From the NCBI GenBank assembly GCA_002316315.1, contig DCDG01000020.1:1-64000 (forward strand): 64,000 nt of DNA. The letters run 5' to 3'. This document shows positions 1 to 8,311 of this stretch, one piece after another (the stretch's first letter is position 1; each line of letters begins with the position of its first letter). The position numbers were made by a program, and so were the translations under genes. The notes beneath the pieces were generated by a model that saw only the letters and a list, made by a program, of their open reading frames with translations, did not search any database and was not told where the DNA came from. The DNA comes from Candidatus Aminicenantes bacterium UBA1061 (lineage in GTDB: Bacteria; Acidobacteriota; Aminicenantia; Aminicenantales; Saccharicenantaceae).

Positions 1-204
1 CACTTTTCAACTTTTGCTAACATTCTTTCATATCAAGAGAGTTGTGTAAGATAGACATAAATATTTGTGCTAAAAAGCCATGAGGTTGAAAATATCAGCA
101 AACACAGCCTTTTTTAAAATTTTCATATAATTATACGGATATACGGAATTATAACCGGTTGGGCCTTAGAGAATAAGAACTATTAAAAAAAGAAATCTTC
201 AGCT

Positions 205-948
205 ATGATTAAAAGCGGAAAAATGCGAACAGTAATCTTGCTTGCTTTTTATGTGATAACGATCATCCTGGTTAGTCCGGTTCTGGTAGTCTTGTGGGCC
301 CTGGGGAAAAAGGACTCGGTTCTGGATATAGGCAAATGGGTGATGGGGGTGAGTCGGTGGATACTGGGGATCAAGATAGAGGTTGAGGGGTTGGAAAATG
401 TGGACCCGGCCAGGAGTTATGTTTATATGGCCAATCATGTGAGTTTTCTTGATGGGCCACTTTTGTTCTATGTCATACCGCAGCGGGTGAGAGTAATTCT
501 CAAAAAAAGCATCTTCAGAATTCCAGTAGCGGGGCAGACGATGCGATTTATCGGCTTTATACCTATTGATAAAAAAAGCATGAGTGGCGGGAGGAGAAGC
601 ATAGATAAGGCCGTCCAGGCCATAAAAGAGAAGGGCTATTCTTTTTTGATTTTTCCGGAAGGGACGAGGAGCCGTGATGGAAAGTTGCATAAATTTAAGC
701 GAGGGGGGTTTTTTCTGGCGATTGCGGCTCAGGTGCCAATTATCCCGGTGACGATTAAAGGGACGTTTGAACTGATGCCAAGGGGAAGGATATTTGTGCG
801 GCAGGGGAAAATAAAAGTGATTTTCCATCCGCCGATCGAGACGGCCGGCAAAATCCTGGCCGACATCCCCGCTCTTATCACCCAGGTGGCCCAGACCATC
901 ACGGTGACGCAAGGGACGGAGTATTACGTCACCGATTCGATTGCCTGA
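205..948 (+). CDS. plsC: 1-acyl-sn-glycerol-3-phosphate acyltransferase (PlsC family)
   Basis: This membrane enzyme probably transfers a second acyl chain to lysophosphatidic acid, giving phosphatidic acid for phospholipid synthesis. The 247-residue length is typical of the family. An N-terminal hydrophobic helix covers about residues 8-30. The catalytic HX4D block is seen as NHVSFLDG (about residues 77-84), and the acyl-phosphate binding block as FPEGTRSRDG (about 150-159). The ATG start has only a weak upstream SD; a second in-frame ATG at 223 is possible. The next gene begins 25 bases after its stop, so the two may be co-transcribed. Family is clear; the acyl donor and exact substrate are not. 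Confidence 0.9.
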   Translation: MIKSGKMRTVILLAFYVITIILVSPVLVVLWALGKKDSVLDIGKWVMGVSRWILGIKIEVEGLENVDPARSYVYMANHVSFLDGPLLFYVIPQRVRVILKKSIFRIPVAGQTMRFIGFIPIDKKSMSGGRRSIDKAVQAIKEKGYSFLIFPEGTRSRDGKLHKFKRGGFFLAIAAQVPIIPVTIKGTFELMPRGRIFVRQGKIKVIFHPPIETAGKILADIPALITQVAQTITVTQGTEYYVTDSIA

Positions 949-973
949 AAAAATCAGGTGGGAGGAGTTAAAG

Positions 974-2362
974 ATGAGCTATAACAATACGCCGTTAAAA
1001 GACATTAAGAGGAAGCTGGCTCGGACAGGAAGCAAGGCAACTTTATCTAAAGCCTGCGACCGCTGCCCAGGATCGAGGATTTCCAGTTCCTCGTTGCCCT
1101 GTCTCATTCTGCTCTCTCTCCTTCTCTTTTTAGTGGGCGGTGCTTTGGCCAGCACTCCGAATGATAAAATTATAGTTCTCAAGGGAGCCAGGATATTAAC
1201 TTCTGCCGAGCAGAATTATGACCGCGGCACGATTGTCATCCGAGGTAGTAAGATTTCTGAGATTGGTGAAAATCCCCGAATTCCAGCCGGGGCAGAAGTT
1301 ATTGATGTTACTGGCTGTCTCATTACTCCGGGTTTGATTGATGCCCACTCTCACCTCGGCCTGGGACCAAGCGGCGGAGTCACCGAAGATAATGAGATGA
1401 GCGATCCGGTTACACCCCAGCTTCGGATTATTGATTCGATCCATCCTGAAGGGGTTGCGCCTGATAAGAATCAATTTCTTCAGGCTCTGGCCGAAGGCGT
1501 CACGACGGCTGTGGTCAGGCCTGGCTCCAGCAATGTCATCGGCGGGCAATCGGCTGTGCTCAAACTTCGTGGCGGAACAGTGGACAACATGTGTATTCTT
1601 TTCCCTGCTGACATGAAGATGGCTCTCGGGCGGAAAATGGCCTATGCTCAAAAAGGTCAGATGCCCATGACCAAAATGGGGACGGCCTATCTGGTCAGGC
1701 AAGCCATGCTTGAAGCTGCCGACTATCGAGCCGCCCTGGAAAATTATGAAAAAGAAAAGAAGAAGAATCCGGCAACCGCTACCCGTCCGGCCCGCGATCT
1801 TAAAAAGGAAGCCATGATGCTTGTCATTGACCGGAAGATACCTGTGCATATTCATGTCGATCAGGCCGATGATATTATGACGGCTGTTCGGCTGGCTAAA
1901 GAATTTGATTTTTCGAAGCTCTCATTGGCTCACGCTGAAGAAAGCTATAAAGTAGCCGATGAGCTGGCCCGCGAAAAAGTGACCGTAGTGGTTGGTCCAC
2001 GGATGATTGTCTATGATGATGACAACCGCCCTGTCAACCTGGCGGATTATCTGCACCGGCACGGCGTTGACATCTGCATCATGACCGATGCAGATGTCGT
2101 TCAGCAACCATTTCTCAGGAGTCAGGCTGCCATCGCTGTGAAATATGGCCTGAAGCCGGAAGAGGCTTTGCGAGCCATTACTATCAATCCGGCCAGGTTA
2201 ATGGGACTCGAAAAAACGATTGGAAGCCTGGAGCCCGGGAAAGATGCAGATCTTGTTGTCTGGAGCGGTGATTTGTTCGATGTCCGCCAGGAAGCGCTGC
2301 GTGTCTTTATTGACGGAGTGGAGATTTTCAACAGCCCGCGAGTTGTTGGCAGCCATAATTAA
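974..2362 (+). CDS. secreted metal-dependent amidohydrolase (imidazolonepropionase-like)
   Basis: This is a TIM-barrel amidohydrolase that probably hydrolyses a cyclic amide, dipeptide or similar substrate outside the cytoplasm. ATG 974 follows a strong GGAGGAG site at 961; an upstream TTG at 941 in the same frame is less likely. About 40 polar and basic residues precede a hydrophobic segment ending LVGGALAS, which looks like a late signal peptide or anchor. Metal ligands are all present: HxH in DAHSH (about residues 125-127), HIH before VDQADD (about 292-294), His in LAHAEE (about 320) and Asp in IMTDAD (about 372). A typical C-terminal GSLEPGKDADLVVW strand closes the composite domain. It is followed at once by a degenerate paralogue. 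The substrate cannot be named. Confidence 0.85.
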   Translation: MSYNNTPLKDIKRKLARTGSKATLSKACDRCPGSRISSSSLPCLILLSLLLFLVGGALASTPNDKIIVLKGARILTSAEQNYDRGTIVIRGSKISEIGENPRIPAGAEVIDVTGCLITPGLIDAHSHLGLGPSGGVTEDNEMSDPVTPQLRIIDSIHPEGVAPDKNQFLQALAEGVTTAVVRPGSSNVIGGQSAVLKLRGGTVDNMCILFPADMKMALGRKMAYAQKGQMPMTKMGTAYLVRQAMLEAADYRAALENYEKEKKKNPATATRPARDLKKEAMMLVIDRKIPVHIHVDQADDIMTAVRLAKEFDFSKLSLAHAEESYKVADELAREKVTVVVGPRMIVYDDDNRPVNLADYLHRHGVDICIMTDADVVQQPFLRSQAAIAVKYGLKPEEALRAITINPARLMGLEKTIGSLEPGKDADLVVWSGDLFDVRQEALRVFIDGVEIFNSPRVVGSHN

Positions 2363-2458
2363 GAATAAATAATGAGGACATGGCGTTATAAAAGTCGGCC
2401 GCTGGCAGGACTCAACTATTTAAGCGGGCATGAGCATTTGAGATACTTTGGAGGAGAA

Positions 2459-4024
2459 ATGAGAAAAGCAGGAAAAGGTCAACCGGATTATGAAATAAAT
2501 CGAATAAATCAGAAGCAGATTGAGGTTAAGAGAGACAGGATGAAGATAAAAATCAAGATGCTGATCGCCGGCGAAAGCCACGGCAAAAAAGGAAGCCACG
2601 GCACTGGCCCCGGCCGAGGCCAGGGTGAAGGTAACATGCAGGATGGCGTGAAGCTTAAAGTCCGGCCTTTTATGAAGCGGGTTGAAAATTCATTAGCAGC
2701 GGTAGTGGCGGTCATCCTGACGATGGCGGCGGTTAGCCTGGTTGCGTCTGGTCTGCCAAACTTGCTAAATCTGCTAAATCCAGAATTGCAGGCCGCCAGA
2801 AATTCCCGCTCTATCTCCAGTTCCCAGACTGATAAACCTGGGGTAGTCGTCATTAAAGCCGGGAAGATTCTGACCATGGCGGGCCAGCCGATTAAACAAG
2901 GACTGATAATAATTGAGGGGCAGAATATAAAGGCAATAGGGAAAAACCTGCCAATCCCGGATGGAGCTGAAATCATAGACGAACCGGAAGCCTGGGTGCT
3001 GCCAGGCCTTATTGATGCTAACTCGGCCCTGGGCATGGTTGATGAAAGAGGACAGAGCGAGAATGAAGAGCTATCAGAGCCGAATGTTGCTCAGCTTGAT
3101 GTGCTTGATGGGCTTTACCCTTTTGATAAAAGAATAGCTCAATCGAGGGCGTCGGGAATTACCACTGCTCTTATCTGCCCTGGTCGGAGATCAGTAATTG
3201 GCGGGCAGGCGGCAGTGGTCAGGCTTATCGGCAAAACGGTTGAGGAGATGAAAATTCTCGCACCGGCTGGGGTTAAGTTTTCTATTGGTGAGGGACCCAA
3301 ACAGGCTTTTGGCAGCAAGGGGCGGTTGCCTTCAACCAGGATGGGGAATATCTATGTTATTCGGCAAGCCTTGCAGGAAGCCCGAGAATACGCCAGCAAG
3401 TGGGCAGATTATGATAAAGGTCTGGCTCAGGCTAAAAAGGGAAAGAAAAATACGGCTGACCTTCAGCCGCCCCGTCGAGACTTAAGGCTTGAGCCACTGG
3501 CTAAAGTCGTCATGGGAGAATTGCCGGCCTTTATTGAATGCTACCGGATGGATGATATCAGTGGCGCTATCAGGCTGGTGGATGAGTTCAAACTGAAAGC
3601 AGTTTTTATAGGCTGTGCCGAAGGTTATCTTGTGGCCGGTGAAATAAGCAAGCGTGGGATTCCAGTTATTGTTGGGCCGATGGGGATTGGGCCGAAAAGG
3701 ACTGAAACAGAAAACGTAGCAATAAGCAATGCTGCACGTCTCCATAAAGCCGGAGTGAAAATAGCATTGGAAAGTGAAACTCAATATGGTCTGGCTGCCC
3801 TGGAGGAGTTGCCGCTGGTGGCTGCCCTGGCGGTAAGAGGCGGGCTGGGCGAAGAGGAAGCGTTAAAAGCTATAACGATTAATGCCGCCGAAATTATCGG
3901 TGCGGGCGACAAAATTGGCAGCCTGGAGCCCGGCAAACAAGCCGACCTGGTTATCTTCAGCGGCAACCCCTTAGATTATCAGACCAGGGTTAAAAAAGTT
4001 ATGATAGCAGGAAAATTAATCTGA
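2459..4024 (+). CDS. amidohydrolase-fold paralogue lacking metal ligands (probable pseudoenzyme)
   Basis: This protein is collinear with its upstream neighbour and has the same closing motif (GSLEPGKQADLVIF), but every expected metal ligand is changed. DAHSH has become DANSA, HIHVD has become IECYR, the His of LAHAEE is Gly or Cys (IGCAEG), and the Asp of TDAD is Ser. The reading frame is long and intact, so this is not a decayed pseudogene. A hydrophobic segment (roughly bases 2685-2775) looks like a signal or anchor. The start is uncertain: ATG 2459 has GGAGGAG only a few bases away, while ATGs at 2372, 2540 and 2636 are also in frame. A partner or regulatory role for the active paralogue is inferred, not shown. 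Confidence 0.75.
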   Translation: MRKAGKGQPDYEINRINQKQIEVKRDRMKIKIKMLIAGESHGKKGSHGTGPGRGQGEGNMQDGVKLKVRPFMKRVENSLAAVVAVILTMAAVSLVASGLPNLLNLLNPELQAARNSRSISSSQTDKPGVVVIKAGKILTMAGQPIKQGLIIIEGQNIKAIGKNLPIPDGAEIIDEPEAWVLPGLIDANSALGMVDERGQSENEELSEPNVAQLDVLDGLYPFDKRIAQSRASGITTALICPGRRSVIGGQAAVVRLIGKTVEEMKILAPAGVKFSIGEGPKQAFGSKGRLPSTRMGNIYVIRQALQEAREYASKWADYDKGLAQAKKGKKNTADLQPPRRDLRLEPLAKVVMGELPAFIECYRMDDISGAIRLVDEFKLKAVFIGCAEGYLVAGEISKRGIPVIVGPMGIGPKRTETENVAISNAARLHKAGVKIALESETQYGLAALEELPLVAALAVRGGLGEEEALKAITINAAEIIGAGDKIGSLEPGKQADLVIFSGNPLDYQTRVKKVMIAGKLI

Positions 4025-4049
4025 AGTGGACAGGGTATCACGTCCCCAA

Positions 4050-6383
4050 TTAAAAGAGGGAAAGGAGGTCGGCGGAGGTGGCCACACCGCTATTTACCAG
4101 ATAGCACCGCACCTGAGCCTGCTCCAGCAGCCGGTTAAAAAACATCCGCTGCCCCACCAGCCTATCTTCATTTATGATTAAAAGATGTGGATTGAAAAAG
4201 GGTTGTGGCCTGGCTCCCGATGCCCTGACTGCGCCCCCGGGCTCTCCGCTCTCCAGGATTCTCAGCGCCTCTTCCCTGGTCAGCTCGACAACAGCCGGCG
4301 ACACCTGGTCATTTCTCAGTATGATCAGAGTCTTAAGGCTGGCTCTCCTCGCATAGCCCTGCCTCCCCGCTAACCAGTTCGGATCGAGCATGGCCTGGGC
4401 TTCACGCGATGCCCTGAAGCAGTATGGTGCACCTTTATCCAGCCGGCATTCATCCTGGATCGGACAGCTCTGATCGCTACAATCTTCTCTTCTGGTCACG
4501 ACATTTTCGCATTTGCTGTGGTCAAAAAGTTTGGCCAGCCGCTCGTCCAGTTCAACCGTGTTGGTCGGTATCAAAAACTTTCTCTCGACACCATCAGCAA
4601 CTGCCTGGCTGCCTGAAAATCTCACAAACACTATCTCGTTCGTCTGAGCCTGGATTCCCGTCCCTTTCAGCAGCTCAAAGAAAAGCTCGGTTTTTTTCGT
4701 TCCTGGCTGCCCAACCATCACCAGACTCTTACCGTCCCTGACCACACTCATTCCCCTGATGGCATTTATGCCCAGATGTTCTCCTGAGTCCATGACCATG
4801 CCCAACGCCAGTTTTCTCAGCGACCCATAGTTATCGGCATTGATCAACAACCCTGTCTTTGTCTCTGGATGATAATAGGCTCGGGGCTCTCTTCCTGGCA
4901 CATTATCCACTGCATAAATCACCGCCTGTGGCTCCAGCCCGGCCTCGAGCTGCCCTGGATACCAGTTCTCTACCCAGAAATCATACAGATGTCCGACATT
5001 GGTTCGCAGTTGAACAATTGTCCCGTTGATATTAGCATTCCACTCATAATAATTGTCGAACCCGAGGTGGCTTTCGATTTCAGTGACCAGAGCATCCCTC
5101 ACCTTCTGTTCGCCCACTATCTCCATCGGCACCAGCTTCTTGACCTTAGTCACATAATTTTGGAGATAAATCTTCTTAACTTTTTTGGCTGTCTTCAGCT
5201 TTCCGACTGCTTCTGCCATGCGCTCCAGGCTTTTTTCCAGATTGGTCATCGAAGTGGCATAGGAAATCCTGATGTAATCATCCGCCCCAAAAGCATCGCC
5301 CGGCACAATGGCCACTCTGGCTTCTTTCAGAAGATAATAAGCCAGCCCATAGGAATTCCTGATCTGTATACCGCCAGCCTCTTTCCCATACAGCGAGCTG
5401 ACATTTGGGAAGACATAAAAAGCCCCATTCGGCTTGAAACAGCTAATCCCGGCTATTTGCTGCAGTTTCATCAGCACATAATTCCGTCTTCTGTGAAACT
5501 CAGCCACCATCCTGTTGACCTCCGCCTGCGGTCCGCCCAGGGCTTCCACGCTGGCCTTCTGGGAAATAGAACAGGCATTGGAGGTGGTATGACTCTGCAC
5601 CTTGGACATGGCGCTGATGATCTCAGCCGGCCCGACGGCAAAACCTATCCTCCAGCCGGTCATTGAGTAGGTTTTGGACACACCTGTAATGATGATAGTC
5701 TTTTTCTTTATATCTTCACCCAGTGCGGCAAAGCTCACAAATTTAAAACCGTCATAGACCAGCCGGCTGTAAATCTCGTCGGCAATGACATAAATGTCTT
5801 CTTTCCTCACAACTTCAGCCAGCGCCTCCAGCTGCTCGCGGCTATAAGCTGCTCCGGTCGGATTGCTCGGGTTATTAAGAATAATTGCCCTGGTCGAAGG
5901 GGAAATTGCCTCCCGCAGTTTCTCAGGCGTAAGCAAAAAGCCATCTTTTTCCTGCGTCTCAATAATGACCGGTTTACCGCCAGCCAGGCTTACCCCTTCT
6001 GGATAAGTCACCCAGTAAGGCGCCGGGATAATAACCTCATCGCCCTCGTTGACTATGGCTTCAATCAGGTTGAACAGAGAATTTTTTGCTCCGCTCGAGA
6101 CCAGCACTTCCGACGGCCTGTATTCCAGCCCATAATCTTCCTTAAGCCTCAGGCAGACAGCTTTTCTCAGATCAAGAATGCCGTCATTTTCGGTGTATTT
6201 GGTGAAATTCTGTTCAATAGCCTTAATGCCGGCCGCTTTGATATTTTCCGGTGTCGGAAAATCAGGCTCACCAACGCTCAAATCAATAACATCCAGTCCT
6301 TCAGCCTTCATGGCTTTGGCCCTGGCAGATATTTTAAGCGTCGGGGAAGCACCTATTTTTGTGGCTCTTTCTGAGATGCTCAT
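4050..6383 (-). CDS. fusion: class I aspartate aminotransferase + PEPCK/HprK-like P-loop domain
   Basis: Residues 1-395 form a complete fold-type I aminotransferase. It has SVGEPDFPTP near the N-terminus, NNPSNPTGA (170-178), the PLP lysine K237 in GVSKTYSMTGWRIGF, and RISYA (372-376) for the substrate carboxylate. This half should interconvert aspartate and oxaloacetate. A basic linker (about 396-416) leads into about 360 more residues resembling ATP-dependent PEP carboxykinase. The resemblance includes NYGSLRKLALG ahead of a P-loop-like GQPGTKKTE (558-566), RKFLIPT, and a late CYLVNSG strand. The usual P-loop Gly before Lys is Lys (K563), and no DDEHGW-like metal site follows. Five cysteines cluster at 625-655. 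The frame is unbroken across the junction. The flotillin gene ends 23 bases upstream. The aminotransferase call is firm; PEPCK-like ancestry is likely and activity is unknown. Confidence 0.8.
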   Translation of the reverse strand: MSISERATKIGASPTLKISARAKAMKAEGLDVIDLSVGEPDFPTPENIKAAGIKAIEQNFTKYTENDGILDLRKAVCLRLKEDYGLEYRPSEVLVSSGAKNSLFNLIEAIVNEGDEVIIPAPYWVTYPEGVSLAGGKPVIIETQEKDGFLLTPEKLREAISPSTRAIILNNPSNPTGAAYSREQLEALAEVVRKEDIYVIADEIYSRLVYDGFKFVSFAALGEDIKKKTIIITGVSKTYSMTGWRIGFAVGPAEIISAMSKVQSHTTSNACSISQKASVEALGGPQAEVNRMVAEFHRRRNYVLMKLQQIAGISCFKPNGAFYVFPNVSSLYGKEAGGIQIRNSYGLAYYLLKEARVAIVPGDAFGADDYIRISYATSMTNLEKSLERMAEAVGKLKTAKKVKKIYLQNYVTKVKKLVPMEIVGEQKVRDALVTEIESHLGFDNYYEWNANINGTIVQLRTNVGHLYDFWVENWYPGQLEAGLEPQAVIYAVDNVPGREPRAYYHPETKTGLLINADNYGSLRKLALGMVMDSGEHLGINAIRGMSVVRDGKSLVMVGQPGTKKTELFFELLKGTGIQAQTNEIVFVRFSGSQAVADGVERKFLIPTNTVELDERLAKLFDHSKCENVVTRREDCSDQSCPIQDECRLDKGAPYCFRASREAQAMLDPNWLAGRQGYARRASLKTLIILRNDQVSPAVVELTREEALRILESGEPGGAVRASGARPQPFFNPHLLIINEDRLVGQRMFFNRLLEQAQVRCYLVNSGVATSADLLSLF

Positions 6384-6406
6384 GGCAATCCTGCTTCTGT
6401 CAGAAA

Positions 6407-7861
6407 TTATTTTTTCTCAGGTGTCTGACCCTGAGCTTGACCCGGCTCTGGCCTGGCTTTTTCTTTTGCTTCAGACTTTGAGCTGAATTTGCTCTTTAAA
6501 TACTCGCTGATATCAACCCCGGTCAAAGCCTTCAGCACTTCTGGCATCTGAGCGATAATTTCTGTTACCTGTCCCGTAATCTGACTGGCTCCTGTTCCTT
6601 TATCTCCGCCCACCAGCACGATTTTATCCACCTTGGATAAAGGCTCTGCTACCGCTCTGGCCAGTTCCGGCAACACCTTGATAAAACTTTCCAGCATCGC
6701 CGCCTCATTATACTTTTCCCAGGCCTGGACCTTTTTGAGCATGGCCTCAGCCTCAGACAGGCCACGCAGCTTGACTTCCTCGGCTTTGACCTGGGCCTCA
6801 AGCCTCTGAGCTTCAGCTTTACCGCGGCCCTCAGCTACCAGCCGGGCTTCCTCCGCCTCCGCCTCCGCCTGAATCTGATATTTGCGGGCATCGGCCGGTT
6901 TAAGCACATTGGCCTCGAGTTCTTTTTCTTTCCGCTTTATTTCCAGGCCCGTAATCTTGATAGCTTCTTCTTTTTCTATTTCTTTAACCTTGGCCTCTTC
7001 TTTTTTAATTTCCTGAGATACGCGGTAGCGTTCAAGTTCATAAGAAAAATCAGCCTGGGCTTTCTTCTGATTGACAAAGACCAGCGACTCGGCTTTCCTG
7101 GCTTCATTTTCCCATTGAGCTTTGGCAATCTGAGCTTCCGACTGCAGGCGGGCAACTTCGGCTTCTTTCCTGGCCTGTGACGATTTGATAATAGCTTCTT
7201 TTTCTGTTTCAGCCTGAGCTATAGCTGCGTCTCTTTTAGCCGCAGCAATAACCGGCTTTCCCAGGGCATCAATATAACCCTGAGTATCGCTGATATCCTT
7301 GAGCGAAAAAGAAAGCAGGATAAGTCCCATTTTGGCCAGGTCTTCTCTGGTGCTCTCTACCACCCGGCGTGAGAATTCCTGCCTCCCCCGGTAGATTTCT
7401 TCGACGGTCATTGTTCCTATGACCTCGCGCATTTTCCCTTCGAGAACATTCATGGCCACATCGCGGATACCTTCTTTACCTGTTCCCAGGAACTGTTCAG
7501 CAGCCAGCCTGATAGCCACATCGGTCGAGTCAACCTTTACCTGGGCGGAAGCCTCAGCCATAATGGGAATTCCCTCGTGAGTCAGGACCTCGGGTGTTTT
7601 AATCTGGAGGCTGATCGTCTCCAGAGGAAGGGTATAGACTTTTTCTATAAATGGCCAGACAAAAGTTCCGCCCCCCAGTTTATATCTATAGCCGACTTTC
7701 ATCTTGCTCCCATCAGGGAGAGTTACCGTCCGTTTGCGGCCGGCAATAATTAAAGCCTCATTGGGTCCGACCTTGCGATACTGGGCAGACAGAAGAAGGC
7801 CGACTAAAACCAGAAAAACAATGATGGCCCCGATGATGATAAGCCAGGTGGTAAGTGGCAT
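6407..7861 (-). CDS. flotillin-like SPFH-domain membrane protein
   Basis: The 484-residue protein starts with one transmembrane helix (about 6-26). An SPFH/Band 7 domain follows (about 30-200), then a long Ala/Glu/Lys-rich coiled coil with repeated AEAEAEEARL and KAEAQRLEA patterns (about 205-390), then a C-terminal tail rich in Glu, Lys and Gln. This is the classic flotillin/YqiK layout for proteins that form membrane scaffold assemblies. The GGGAGG-like SD (GGGAGG, 8 bases before ATG on the minus strand) supports the start. No nfeD gene, the common flotillin partner, is next to it. The downstream aminotransferase fusion follows 23 bases later, so the two may share a transcript. Confidence 0.88.
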   Translation of the reverse strand: MPLTTWLIIIGAIIVFLVLVGLLLSAQYRKVGPNEALIIAGRKRTVTLPDGSKMKVGYRYKLGGGTFVWPFIEKVYTLPLETISLQIKTPEVLTHEGIPIMAEASAQVKVDSTDVAIRLAAEQFLGTGKEGIRDVAMNVLEGKMREVIGTMTVEEIYRGRQEFSRRVVESTREDLAKMGLILLSFSLKDISDTQGYIDALGKPVIAAAKRDAAIAQAETEKEAIIKSSQARKEAEVARLQSEAQIAKAQWENEARKAESLVFVNQKKAQADFSYELERYRVSQEIKKEEAKVKEIEKEEAIKITGLEIKRKEKELEANVLKPADARKYQIQAEAEAEEARLVAEGRGKAEAQRLEAQVKAEEVKLRGLSEAEAMLKKVQAWEKYNEAAMLESFIKVLPELARAVAEPLSKVDKIVLVGGDKGTGASQITGQVTEIIAQMPEVLKALTGVDISEYLKSKFSSKSEAKEKARPEPGQAQGQTPEKK

Positions 7862-7882
7862 GATAAACCTCCCTTACTTCAA

Positions 7883-7911
7883 ATCATATAACCAGGCATA
7901 ATTGATGATTA
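7883..7911 (-). promoter_or_regulatory. possible promoter of the flotillin gene
   Basis: On the minus strand a TATGAT box (7883-7888, five of six matches to TATAAT) lies 22 bases before the start codon, with the SD between. The -35 match at 17 bases spacing is poor (TAATCA). Weak evidence. Confidence 0.3.
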
Positions 7912-8153
7912 AACGAAAAAGTGGAAAAGGGAAAAGATAATCCCCCATTTTTCGTTCTTTTTTAAAAGTAATAACCTTCCCTCTTCAGGCCATTTTTCAT
8001 GGGCTGCTAATTAAAATCAGATATTAATTCTTCTTATTTTTAAAGTCAAGAGGAAAACCACGGTCAGCCCGGGCATAATCCAGACTGGAGTCAGATAAGT
8101 AAAAGGGATCACAGCAGACGTCAGTTATATAAATTGAAGCCAGGGGCGGGGAA

Positions 8154-8258
8154 ATGAAAACATTCTTAAATTTTCAAATAAAGGCGACGCCATCCAGGAA
8201 AACGACAAATTTTATTTGCTTTTTGACAATAATTATAATAATATCGACGAAAGATTAA
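8154..8258 (+). CDS. candidate small membrane peptide (34 aa)
   Basis: An ATG preceded by the G-rich run GGGGCGGGG starts a 34-codon frame. The peptide begins basic/polar and ends with a hydrophobic stretch, FICFLTIIIIIS, that could cross the membrane once. It ends 53 bases before the HD-GYP gene. No homologue is recognised. The length is short enough to occur by chance, and the SD is off-consensus. Confidence 0.25.
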   Translation: MKTFLNFQIKATPSRKTTNFICFLTIIIIISTKD

Positions 8259-8311
8259 GGAAAGAAAGAGGAAAGAACAATCTAAAAACGGGCTAAGGAG
8301 AGAATTTAGAA

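Larger units (their letters stand above)
7862..8311. other. 450-base intergenic region between divergent genes
   Basis: This gap separates the flotillin gene (minus) from the PAS-HD-GYP gene (plus). It holds a possible flotillin promoter near 7883-7911, a candidate 34-codon ORF at 8154-8258, and a TATAAT hexamer at 8234-8239 that could serve the HD-GYP gene, though its -35 is poor. I looked for a c-di-GMP riboswitch, which would make sense before an HD-GYP gene, and did not recognise its conserved core. Confidence 0.6.

Noticed and set aside
1..204. Possible gene or promoter before plsC, including a TATAAT at 126-131
   Set aside because: No frame of useful length, and no -35 match at 15-19 bases from the TATAAT; the distance to plsC (74 bases) is possible but unsupported.
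199..912. Long minus-strand frame opposite plsC
   Set aside because: It lies wholly antisense to a clear acyltransferase gene and has no recognisable motif or SD.
8100..8311. c-di-GMP riboswitch before the PAS-HD-GYP gene
   Set aside because: The conserved core of neither known class could be found.
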